A stretch of 64,000 bases of DNA, from the NCBI GenBank assembly GCA_900074885.1, contig FJUW01000004.1:1836933-1900932 (forward strand), read 5' to 3'. The notes under the pieces were generated by a model. The model did no database searches. It saw only the letters and a list, made by a program, of their open reading frames with translations, and was not told where the DNA came from. Of this stretch, positions 42,502 to 53,700 are shown one piece after another. Source of the DNA: Rhynchosporium graminicola (taxonomy: Eukaryota; Ascomycota; Leotiomycetes; Helotiales; Ploettnerulaceae). A program made the translations under genes and the position numbers. Position 1 is the first letter of the stretch, and each line of letters starts with the position of its first letter.

Positions 42502-45500
42502 TATGAGTTCTGCAAAAAGAACCTGTTTATCGTATGCCAATTATATAATTGAAAGTCAAGAATATGTTGACTTCGAATTAATTTTGGGAAAGACGCGCAG
42601 GTGATATAACAATTAACAGGAAGTCAAGATGGGGTGACGTGATGTGGGATAGTCGCCGCTGCGTAACGCCTCGCTTAATTATCCTGAATTCGATTCACCT
42701 CCCCTTGAATCGCCTCGCTCCCCGTAATTCCAGGGGGATTAATGATCATACATATGCATGCAGCTAAATGGTGGTTTAGCCATGAAATCGATCATTCTGA
42801 ACCAAGCCCTTGTTTCTCGGTGAGCTATTTCGGCGGCTCCAAGGCAGACACCTTCATTGACGCCGGGTGGGCCTCCTTGCCGAACACCTTGGGTGCCAAA
42901 TGGTAATGATGTTCAAGGTGTGTCGAGAAACTTGGAACCGACTTGATAGGTGGATTGAAACGTCTCAAGCGCATGAAGCTTCACATATTAAGGGTCAACA
43001 TCAAATTCAAAGCCAGTATGATGATTGTTTGTTTACGTAGACTGGGAACTAGAACTACGTCTTGCAGCTCAAGACTCGTGCGACTAGTGAACACGCTTTT
43101 CTGAATGATAAGGAATCGTATACTGAGCTTTTCAAGTGGCTCCTTGCCGTTCAAGACCGACCCCTTTTATCTTTGACTTCCTTGATGCGCCTTCCCTTCA
43201 GTGCAAGCGTTTGGTTTTGAAGCCATCATACCACCACTAAGCTATATTTTTGGACTAGCGTTGATTCAGTGTCATTCTAATCAATATGTCAATGACTCTT
43301 TCATCTCGGCAAGGCTGTGCGATGCTATAACATGTTTCTCGCAAGGCTGCTCCCCGATTTCCTCATCATTCTGTATCATGGCATTTGATCCCGAGCAAGT
43401 TCTCCCTTTGAAAGACGCGCTCTCCATCCCAACAGAACTTTTAGAGGAGTGGGATTATCTGTACCCGAAAAAGCGTGATTTACCAAAACGATTCTGAAAG
43501 AAATTGACACAAGTTGCTGTATCCGCTTCTTTCCGAATACAGATACGATTGATGAGTGCGATAGAGCACAGCATCGTGCCTCATTTCAACATTAATCTCA
43601 CCAAGGCTTAATTGATTTACCTTTTCAAGACGTCGCGAAAGTTCGTCATGCTGTATGATTATGGGATGATTACTTTGAAGATCGAGGAAACACATGCGGT
43701 ATCAGGATCTCACTCTTTTTGTGCTCCCTCCTTGGAGATTCTGGTGTTCACTTTGTGGCCTCCACTCAACGGAATGTATCAATGGTGTTTCAAGATCGCT
43801 AGTCTTGTGGTTTCAATGCATGTAATAAGACGAAGTCTTTTACTTCATCAATTACGTTGCGAGCGATTGACAACAATATTCTTGGTGGGGGAAATAAGCG
43901 ATAATTTCGCTGGACGGCGAAAAGTACATTTATGGTTGACAGTGGTCCAGAGTTCTTAAAATCTGATATGAGAAAGTTGTCAAGAATGATTTTATAGAAT
44001 AACTTCTTAATTCCACAGAGCATTGGGATATTCAAAACTACTACTTCTTCCTGAAAGTAAACCCACTCTTTCGGGACCAAAATAGTTTGGTGGTTCTCCG
44101 AGCTCTTTTACTATTGAGAATTCATGCTTCGGCACGAAAACTTAGTTTGGGGTCGCTATAAAGACGTCATCAGAAAGATAATATTCAGTGAAGCTCAATG
44201 AGGACTCGCTTTCGTCCTGAAGATAAAGACAGAAGGGCTTTACATATCTGTGGAGTATAAAATCACTTGGTCTCCTCCTTGTAAACATAATTCTCCTATC
44301 TGTGGTATCAGCAGCCATGTCGATATGAACGGGATAGGAAAGATGCACCCAAATACTGTACCCTTCATGAGTTTTCATTCAATCGACCACGAGACATAAG
44401 AGAGTGAAGTGGAAAATGTTCTGTCGTATGGGCAGGCCTTTCATGGAATGAAAGATTTCCAAGCTACTGGAATATGATAAACAGAAGGCTAGATAGAGGT
44501 CGAAGTTTTCTTTCAGTCACGATTAGTACATACTATAAAATCTTTAGAAAATACAGTTTAAGAGGATTTAAATCTCAGGTTACTCATAAATTATAAGGTT
44601 ATACGCCCCCCTGAATACCACTTTCAGATAACATAGTTATACACTTGATTGCTCTTTGTACAAATAGTGATCAATCAGCAGAGATCTTATATTACGAGCC
44701 TATGATATTCAGGGAATAGTAAGAGTTATTCTCACGGAAAATTCCTCTAGAGAAAACAAATAATTTGCTTACTGGGTTCAATGTCTGAAATCTTTAGATT
44801 TTTTCTAGAGCTGGTCGATTGATCTTAGTAGTAACTAAGTCTGATTAAGTCTTATGGTGTGCAAGCTATATACTAAGGAATATAGTTGTAGATTCTGTCG
44901 GCGTGTCTTCAGCAGTCATCAAATCTAAGATCGTATCAGCAGCGTATATATGATGGTAGTAGCTTCTATCAACAGTGTCAAATACCTGAGGAATCAATCA
45001 GTATCAGCCCGAGTACCCTGGGTGGGAAAGAGACTTGCATCGCAAACACAGAGTATCAAGCGTGTACCAAATTGACTAATTTAATCATTCTCATTGGTTT
45101 GAATGGACTATGACAAGAGATTAGTAGCGCAATTTTTATCACTGTTAGAGGCACTAGGCCTCCGAAGATGCAATGCTGAAAATGCAGAAATGGCTTCATG
45201 CAGGCTCTGTGATGCGAACTTTGACACGAAAGTGCGCTTGGTAGCAGAACTATGCGAAACCCATTTCGTTTTTCATCTATGGTAGTGATCATGCAGGAAA
45301 TTACCTCACGATATTCGTTGGTCTCAGCGTTCAAATCCCAACATAGGTTGGGGAGGCTTACAATACGAAAGTAACTGTCTGTCATCGGTGGTCGAAGTTA
45401 CTTCGTAGCCGAAGTCAAGACTTCCTTTGAATGAGGACGTCCACGTATTGATGATCCGATTGTCAACATCTTGAAACGTGGTATTCAAGAACTGTACACC

Positions 45501-46220
45501 GCACAAGCTGTGTCGACCTTTTGTACTTCGTCTTTGCTTATCTGGTAGACGATCCTAAATATACATAGGACGTCGCCCGTGTGCAGTTTCTGGCCAATGA
45601 AGCTTGACACCATAAGCTTCGTAAGACCTTTTAGTACGCGCACAGTTTTTGTATGCCGGAATCTTCTTGTCAAAGCCAATCTTCCGGACTATGAATCGTC
45701 AAATATGCCAGCTTGTTTCGCGAAGCTGAGCTTGCTTACAATGGTTTCATATCACCTTTACTTGCTTTCCTTGGGCTCGACCTTTGGATGATTAGTGACA
45801 TATTTGACCTGCTGTACGTCGAAAATTCGACATCTCACACGCTTTCGGAATCTGAATACTTTAGCTGGCTTAAGTAAGATGTTGATGTCGTCTTTCGGGA
45901 TTCCAGACAGTTGGAAAGGTGTGATTGCCAGCCCCCGGGTTGGCATACTGTACTCGGACATCCGGCGTTAGTCGTCAACCGCGACTAGATATTTTGAGTC
46001 TTAGCACGAAGAGTCTCCAATGTCGTAGGATCGGGCTTTTCTCGCAGTCATTGGAGCTTCATAACTATCGCTAGGAGCAGAGACGGAATCATCACAAGTC
46101 TGAGCCAAGCAAGCCAAGGAAGAGTGGGACTGGAGGAGATTTGGTTGGCTGAAACCTATCTAGCCTGTGCCACATCATCCAGGTGAAAAAGGGGCACGAA
46201 ATCCTTTGGATTTACTTGTC
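42502..46220. other. AT-rich spacer with only weak ORFs
   Basis: Several minus-strand ORFs look slightly protein-like (44142-44378, 43799-44080, and 45758-45961 starting MSEYSMPTRGLAITPFQLSG, with 45485-45679). They might be pieces of a decayed gene, but I cannot join them by splice sites and recognise no family. A plus-strand end at 43378-43497 (MAFDPEQVLPLKDAL) is also unassigned. Confidence 0.35.
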
Positions 46221-47565
46221 ATGGTTCTGTATTCCTTGGTCACGTTGGAATCCGAGTTCGATATCACTGACTTTATCAAGAAGCTTGCACGGTATCCCAC
46301 ATATGAAAAATCAAAAACAGCGTTCCAACTCGGAAGTCACCCGTCTTGCCCGCAAACTCACGTTCTCCAGGAGCTCCCAGTTCTCATCAACCGCATCATG
46401 ACGGGAGACTCCTTTTCTCGGGGTTGGAGGAGCACCTCGGCCACTCTTTTCTTCACATGTCTATCTCTTATCGCACTGAAAGAGATGGGCGGCACGGCTG
46501 TGAAAATCAACGAATCGATGGTATCCTTGGCTACAACACTCAAATACCCGGAAAGCGACCAGACTTTACGAAAGACGTACACTGGGATTGAATCACTGGA
46601 CTACGGTATGAGACATATTGTCGCAGCCTTTTTGCCCGGTGTAGCGGGATGGGATATCAATACTCAGGTCCAGCAAATCTACTTTCTAGCGTCGTTCTTT
46701 CCCATCATTTCGATATGGTCGGTCGAGGCGGGAAGGCAGGGAAATGCATCGTCCTTCCTCAGGTGGTCAGTAAAGAATTCCGAATCACGAGAGATTAAGA
46801 GTAACTAACATAACGATTCATAGGACTTCAGTCTGGGCACTTTTCTACCAAACTGTTGGTGGAGCTGTTGTAATTCCATTGTGGTATGTGCTGTTCTTCA
46901 GGAATTCAGCCAAGCAAAGCTCTTGGTCTCCGGCATCAAGATTACTAGATATATCCTATGCAAAGGCACTTTTTCCCGCCCTGAGTCTCGGATATCTCTT
47001 ACCGACTATCGCATTGTATATCCCATTCCCAGATTCCGGATTCAGAATCCATCAAGCTTTTATTGTTTTATGGCAACCTTCCCCACTCTACGTCAATCTA
47101 TTGATATTCATCATCTCGACATTCATTACAAAGCAGGAAACAACAAAAAGGGCGACTAAGTCCCAGATAAATCTCAAATATTTGCACCGAGTATATAGCG
47201 CTGGACTCGCCGTCTCCGCCATTGTGCACATTGTCATTATGGCCCTTTGCATATCGCAAAGACTTTCGCAAGTATCATTCGTACACTCGCTGCTCCACGT
47301 TCCAGCTACAGAGCGCCTGACTTTAAGTGGAAGCCTGCATTATCTCTTCCAAGTCGACTGTCTGGTCATTTTGACTGCGGCACTTGCTTCCGCGTGGGGA
47401 GTTATGTGGGATTTAAAGAATTTTGGAAAAGCAGACATATCGACAGGCGAGATAGCGATCCAGATGACTGTGAGTACAGTACTGTTAGGGCCAGGTGCAA
47501 CGGTAGCTGGTGTATGGCTCCTACGGGAGCATATGATGGCAGACAAGTTTGTGAAGAAAGCATAG
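46221..47565 (+). CDS. fungal multi-pass membrane protein, AscI-like architecture
   Basis: Predicted exons 46221-46765 and 46824-47565 (428 residues). The 58-nt intron has GTCAGT, an AACTAAC branch and ATAG, and the join gives FLRW/TSVWALFYQ. The open frame continues upstream to 46167 without an ATG, so an earlier exon is possible. Residues 1-130 are mostly soluble. Then come about seven hydrophobic helices: QQIYFLASFFPIISIW, VWALFYQTVGGAVVIPLWYV, ALFPALSLGYLLPTIALYI, PLYVNLLIFIISTFI, AGLAVSAIVHIVIMALCI, FQVDCLVILTAALASAWGVM and VLLGPGATVAGVWLL. The layout recalls integral membrane proteins of the AscI/AurD group that act in fungal terpenoid and polyketide clusters. That resemblance is an inference, and no biosynthetic genes are nearby. 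It is convergent with the 2EXR-like gene. Confidence 0.72.
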
Positions 47566-47763
47566 AGCGGGAAGCATCGTGTATGATTTATTCAACAACC
47601 AATTGATTATGAGGCCCCAAACCCGAGTAAACCTCAATATACTCTATATCCCATCGCCCGTTATGATTCGTTTGCATCGATTTTCTGCAAGATGAGCAGG
47701 ATATTCTCCATATCCTTCCCCCCCCCCCTTCCTACTCATCCGAACTCTTCATCGGATATCTTT

Positions 47764-49049
47764 TTACCTTCCAAGTGGCCAGTCCTCTGTGAACACGCTA
47801 TCGAGTCGGTAGTATGTATCGTAGGTAGGGAGGGAGCCATCGTATGAGCACGGCACCATACATCGTCCACAAAATGACTCGAGGCGATGTGATATAATGA
47901 GGACCTCTTCAGGAATTTGAGGTGGTCCAAATTGTCTTATGCGCGCGGTCCTTAGATTGACTGCAATGCAGTATTCTACCCGGATAGCTGCCCACAGACT
48001 ATCATCAGCATTGGACTCATACCGAAGATCTTTAGCGAGCCTAGTAGCCTCAGAGGTTGAGTCAAAGCCCCAAAGTCTATAACTATCGTCAGGTTGCTCA
48101 GATTCCACACGACCAAGTGTTACGTCGGCCATTTGGAGGATTTGACGTGTTTCAAGGCTCGTATCAAGAAAATAGACGTCATCGAGTATGTTAGTGGCTG
48201 GGACATACCCAGAGGACGCGATCTTGATATTCTTTAGCGAACGTGCGCTAGCCAGATTCCGAAGCACGGTATTAAAACCTAGGGGACTATAGCGCCAGTA
48301 GAAGTTATCGAGATAAACGACGATATTTGCAACGCCAGGAAAGTTCACTTTGTTTTCTGCCATAAACCAGAGGATCGATTTCTCACGATGAGGATTATAA
48401 CCTGTGTCACCAAGAAGCAGAAGGGCATCTCGCTTCCTGTCAATGTACTGTCTTGTTTGGGGGACAGCGCCGTAGCTGTCATCGGTGATGGTGGAAGCCA
48501 GCCATGAATCGATAGCTGAGAGTTCGGATTCTTTACTAGTCAAAATTTCCGGCTCAAGTTTCGAGTAATTTTCCTGGAATATCTCCTCCGCCATTCTGCA
48601 GATGAGGCGGTAATTGAGAATCTGCTCCGTACCTGGGCTGCAAGGCTGCAAGTGAAATCCCTCGGGATTAAAGTCCTCTAGGTCCTCGGTCTCTGAGTCG
48701 CTCTCGTCATCCGAGGCGCTCTCGTTATCTGAGGCGTTCTCGTCATCTGAGAAGCCCTCGTCATCTGAGGCGCCTCTGTTTCTTTCTGCGTTATATTCCA
48801 GGGATAGTACTCGAGGATTGGGCAAAGCGTACTTTAACTACAATCAAGCGTCAGCAAAAACGATCAGGGCCATTGAAAGAATATGGCTCCAGACATAAGA
48901 ATGCAAGCATGAAAGAGATAACGGCAACCTACAATCACGAGTTTGAGCTCTGTTGGCAGGTCTGAAAACCCGTTGGATTTTTGGTTCTTTTTAAACCCAC
49001 GACAAATTTGCGGCTTTGTCACAAAAACGGAACCCGTTCGTTCCAACAA
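47764..49049 (-). CDS. 2EXR/F-box-like protein with acidic repeat
   Basis: Predicted exons end at 48933 (upstream exon from about 49049, start unresolved) and 48837-47764. The 95-nt intron has GTAGGT, a GCTGACGC branch and TTGTAG. The join gives DLPTELKLVI/LKYALPNPRVLSLEY, matching the fungal 2EXR signature (LPxELRLxIWxxALPxPR). It is followed by a 25-residue acidic stretch coded by an 18-bp minisatellite. The middle (about 110-240) is globular-like (ILWFMAENKVNFPGVANIVV). The end is YDTYYRLDSVFTEDW. No transmembrane segment is seen. The first exon has no ATG in its open frame, so an additional 5' exon is likely. 2EXR proteins form large, fast-evolving families in Leotiomycetes, and their function is unknown. 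Confidence 0.65.
48700..48771 (-). repeat. in-frame 18-bp minisatellite, four units
   Basis: Units at 48700, 48718, 48736 and 48754 vary around GCTCTCGTCATCTGAGGC. On the coding strand they give six-residue acidic repeats of the SDDENA/SDNESA type in the 2EXR-like protein, so repeat number could change protein length without a frame change. Confidence 0.88.
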
Positions 49050-49221
49050 ATTCTCGCCATCCCATTCTAAGATGCTCGTCCTATCAGTCCCAGCTTCAGG
49101 ACACTGGTATCAGTTGCGCTATGTCAGAGGGGATTTAGTCGAACACACCTCGAGGCACAATATTATGCAGATCTGAAGCCGACATCTTGACAAGCACCGT
49201 TTTTTGGGTATCGACTCAAAT

Positions 49222-49311
49222 ATGATGAGTAGACTTATGAAAGTCTTCCTTCTTGCGTGTATTACAATAGCAGTCTCGTACGGCTCACAAAATGATCATT
49301 GTGCGGAATAG
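49222..49311 (+). CDS. signal-peptide-like first exon of a small protein
   Basis: ATG 49222 opens MMSRLMKVFLLACITIAVS followed by YGSQNDHCAE, then a TAG that overlaps a perfect GTAAGT donor at 49311. The N-terminus is a textbook secretion signal (basic n-region, hydrophobic core, small residues before a plausible cut near VSYG). The overlapping donor suggests that the reading continues in a second exon. One candidate acceptor (GGTTCAG at about 49434) would add only a few residues. Unspliced, it is a 29-residue peptide. Confidence 0.35.
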   Translation: MMSRLMKVFLLACITIAVSYGSQNDHCAE

Positions 49312-49879
49312 TAAGTTGGTAAGATTTGGAGCGACACGAGGCCGAAAGAAAGCCTTTATAAGGCCGAGAAAGATCTAAACTAGACCCACTATAAAAATAT
49401 TCTCGTGCGGTGAAGAATCGGTTCAGTGGCACTAAATATCTTTAATCCTAAAATGACAATGTAGCCGTTTCGCTGTTTGGAACCGAACGACAACCGAGGA
49501 CTAGCGGAAATAGTCCCCGTCGTCAGCACCTCCCCACGAGCCCAATTCCCTACAGATTTCGTGTAATGAAACATGGCGATAATTTCAAGACATGAGGGAG
49601 CTCAAACTTCAAGAATTATTCACCCTTGAGCTGTACCCGGAAAGAAAACTCCGTGCTTTAGAACAACCATCGCCTTGCTCGCTGTGGGGCGACACCGGAC
49701 TTCTCGGTCAAACTTCTAACGGTGCCAGTGTTTACAAAGTTATTTTCCAATGGCTTGACAACTTTTATTGACTCCTCCTACTTATGCCCTGAAATCGAAA
49801 GCTTACAAGCAACTGGCGCAGAGGGGTGTGAACAGAAAGGTGGCTGATTATTCCAGAGGATGTCGATTGATTTCCATGG
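49312..49879. other. spacer between the last genes and the retrotransposon block
   Basis: No supported gene; the minus ORF 49389-49574 is not convincing. The CATGG just left of 49880 is the candidate target duplication of the Copia element. Confidence 0.45.
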
Positions 49880-50109
49880 TGTTGCATTTGAATTCGATAG
49901 AGGTTCAATTTCTATAGGAGGAAGTAGCTATATATATAGGTATCTATACAGTAATCTAAGTAATCCAAGTACGTATCTTACGTACTATTACTAGTACTTC
50001 CAGTACTAGTAAATTAGTTAAGTACGCTATTTAACTCCGGTACTTCCGGTGAATACGCTACTCCGTACTATACTCTATACTATACTACTTACACTACCTA
50101 TACTCAACA
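49880..50109 (-). repeat. Copia LTR (downstream copy)
   Basis: A 230-bp segment with TGTTG...CAACA ends, bounded on the inner side by a C/T run that is a polypurine tract on the minus strand. It is full of GTAC/TACTAGTA words. Confidence 0.8.
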
Positions 50110-50469
50110 GCCCCCTTACTTCATACTATAGAACCCTATAAAACTACTACTTGTGGCCCTAGCTACTACTTCCCTAGGAAGTCACGAATACACCTCTTAA
50201 AGGCTATATTCGGTAGAGGTTTTATTAGTATATTAGCTATTATCTCCGTAGTATTCAGATATTTAATACTAATTATACCCTAATTTACTAGTTGCTTAAT
50301 ATAGTAGTATCTGACCTTAATATGCTTCGACTTTATATGGGCTATAGGGTCCTTTACAAGCGCAATATAGGCTGTATTATCGCTGTAAATAGGTACTAAC
50401 AGACCTATAGATAGGTATTATATATACCCTAATTTGATTAGAAGTCCTCTGATCCATATTCCTACTTTA

Positions 50470-50705
50470 TGTGACGCTTGCTCTAGAAAGGTCTCAAAAC
50501 TACCTGAGTAATAAGACCTCACATTACTATAAATATAAAGTAGTAAGAATCACTTGAGAATCTATAACTAAGGAGTGAAGAAGTAGAGAGAGAATAGAAG
50601 TATATAAATGAAAAGGGGACCCCTAAACTCTACTCGTATAATCTCGCTTAGTAGTAAGTATTTCTACTAATAGGGAGAAACCTCTAAACATGACTAGTCG
50701 TTAAA
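50470..50705 (-). repeat. Gypsy LTR, 3' copy
   Basis: It starts TGTGACGCTTGCTCTAG and ends GTCGTTAAA, where the other copies have GTCGTCACA. It shares about 236 bp with 56785-57020 and with the solo LTR at 58544-58778, including one extra base near GGGGACCCC. Confidence 0.93.
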
Positions 50706-53700
50706 CTACCACCCCCTCCGAAAAAAGCTCGCCCTTAAGCGTTAGTCTATCTCCTTATTACTATTAAAGTAGTCGTAATTATTAATTCTATTGTAGAAAG
50801 CTTTTAGCTAATTAAGTAGTCTAGCAGGAGGTCTAGCTTACGTTAGGTTATTAAGATAGAATTATTATAGCTTAGCGGGAGCGTATTTAACGTCTATAGC
50901 GTCGTACTATATAAGATCGACATCTTGATTTAACTAGGAAACTCGGTATAAGAGGCTATTACGCTACTTACGGCACGCAAGTATATCTTCGATCTCCTAT
51001 TTATTATCACTAGTAATATTAATAGGTAGTAGTAGCAGTAAGGTTTATCCTAGTAAGGAGTCGTTTAGATACTTCCGTAGCTTAGCAGCAGGGAATACGT
51101 TATATACTTTTATACTAGCAGGGAGCTCTAAGCGATAAGAGCTTCCGACCTTTTCAATTATATAGAAGGGTCTATTAGTTAGGAAGTCGAGTTTTTTACT
51201 AAGTCGAGTACTCGTAAAGTAGCGTATATCTAGCTAGATAAGGTTATCTATAGTGAAGTCGACTTTATAGCGTGAGCGATTATAGGATTAGGATATCTTA
51301 GCTTATGCACGTTAGAGGCTAGATTGAGCGGTAGTCTAGGCGTCACGTAGGCGATTAGCGTAATCTAGAGCTTACTAAGTATTTAACTTATTAGTAGGCG
51401 TAGTAGAGTTAAGTAGGTCTTTCTAATTCTAATTAACGCGGGATATATATCTATAAACGACTTTAAAGGGTAAGAGACCTCTAAGGGATTCGTAAGAGAG
51501 AGTTATCTAGGCGTAATCTATAATAAGTAAGAATTCCGACTAGTCGTCTTAATAGTAAGAGATAAAAGGTCGTAATCTATATTAGAGATATTAGTTATAG
51601 ATCTCTATTTAGCTATCTATTTATAAGTAGTCTACTATAGAAAGCTATCTTTTAGTACCGAGAATTATAATAACTATAGTCTAAAAACAGGAAACGAATT
51701 AAGGCCCTCTATTAGAAGTAATTATTAATAGAGCTCTAAAATAGCAGTATACGTAGTATAAGTAAAGCTTTATAAGGTCGCGCGTATCGGAAGTCTTTCG
51801 GTATAGAATACTAATTACTTATTTACTAAAACGGTCGATAAATATAAGAATATTATCGTAGTTATGTTTATCGCGGTTAAAGCTATAGTAGTCGACTATA
51901 ATATACTCCTATAGATATAATAGTATAAGCAGAGGTTAGAGGAAGCCCGGTTTCTTATCACGCGGCACTTGAATTCGTCGGTAAGTATAATAGTTATAGT
52001 AGTACTAGTTAATAGTTGAAGCGATTCCGTACTACTAGTATTATAATACTAGTAGTTATAAGGTCTTCTTTACACTTAGATAAGTAGTCTCTAATCGGTC
52101 GTATATTTCGCGTATAAGTAGCGTGCGAAAGTATAAGACGTTAAGTATAATTAGTCTTCCTTCATAGAGTAGAAGATCTTTTTCTATAGTTAGTTTTCTA
52201 AGAGTAGTAGAGAGAGCTTATTTCCGTAAAGCTTAGAGTAATAGCGTAATACGATTAGTATCAAGTACTTGCTATACTATAGAAAAGACTAGCGATAAGT
52301 CGGCGACTTCTAAGGCGTTAATAAGCTTAAAGTTATCTATAGAGTCGGAGCTGTTCCGGAGGTTACTTATAAGTAGTACTAGATCGATTTAGTCTTCGCG
52401 TAGTAGCTACTATAAACGCTAGGTTCTTTTAGCGTTATTCTAGTCGTCTAATTCATCTGTTCTGCGAGAGAGAGCGTTAGCGAGTAGATTATACTTCCTA
52501 AGTCGATAGATAATTATAAAGTTATAATCTACGAGTAGCTCGGCCTATCAGGCTTATCGTACGTTCAGCTGTTTAGAGGTCATAAAGTACTTAAGAGCTT
52601 TATAATCAGTAATAACACGGATCTAATATAGTACGCTTACGAGCTCAGATCTCTAGTTACTAAAAGATCGTATAATTATAAGTATTTCCTTATTATGAAT
52701 AGCGTAATTAAGCTCGGCAGGTAGTATAGTCTTAGAGAAGTAAGCTACTAGGAACTAGTCTTCGTTATACTATTGCGATAGCACACCTGCTATTACTCTA
52801 TCACTAGCGTCTATTTCGATTATATAAGGTAGATATTACTAATAGTAGTAGAGGAGTAGTACCGAAGTGAGAGCGTACTTTAGGTGATTAAAGGCATCTT
52901 TATACTCCCTAGCGAACCGAAATAATACGTTGTTTTTAGTAAGTTATATAAGAGGTTTTATAATAATTCCGTAGTCCTTAATAAATCGTCGGTAGAAGTT
53001 ATAAAAGCCTAAGAACAATTATATGCCCTTAACTATAGTCAGGTAATTCTAAGATTATATAATATTAACCTTCTTAGGGTCTACCTCGATCCCAGAAGTA
53101 GAGATAATAAATCTAAGGTATTTAGTACGAGTAACGTTGAATTCATACTTCTTAAGGTTAGCTTATAATCTAGCGTCTTATAATCGTTATAGCACCTTAT
53201 ATACGTGTAATTAATACTATAGTAAGTCGTCAGAGTAGATCAGAATATTATCTAGATATACTATATAGAAGTCGTCCAAGTAATCAAATAAGACGTTATT
53301 CATATATCGCTAGTACGTCGTAAGGCTATTAGTTAGACCGAAAGGGAGTACCTTGCACTTATATATATTATAATAGGTCCGGAAGGTCGTATACTCTTCA
53401 GAGGCTAGATCTATTCGAATTCGGTAGAACGCCTAGCGAATATCTAGTTTAGTGAATATCTTAGTAGTAGAGATTCTAGCTAGCGTTTTATCGATTAATA
53501 GCAGTAGATATTAATCCTTCCTCGTAAGGTTATTAAGTGCGCGAAAGTCGATATAGAATCTTAGACTTCTATTAGCTTTCTTAACGAAAAGAATAAGTGC
53601 AGCGTATAGTACTTAAGAAGGTTCAATAAAACCTTTAGCTAAGTTATTAGTAATATACGCCTTAATAACTTTAAGTTCTTTAGCTAATATCTTATATAAG

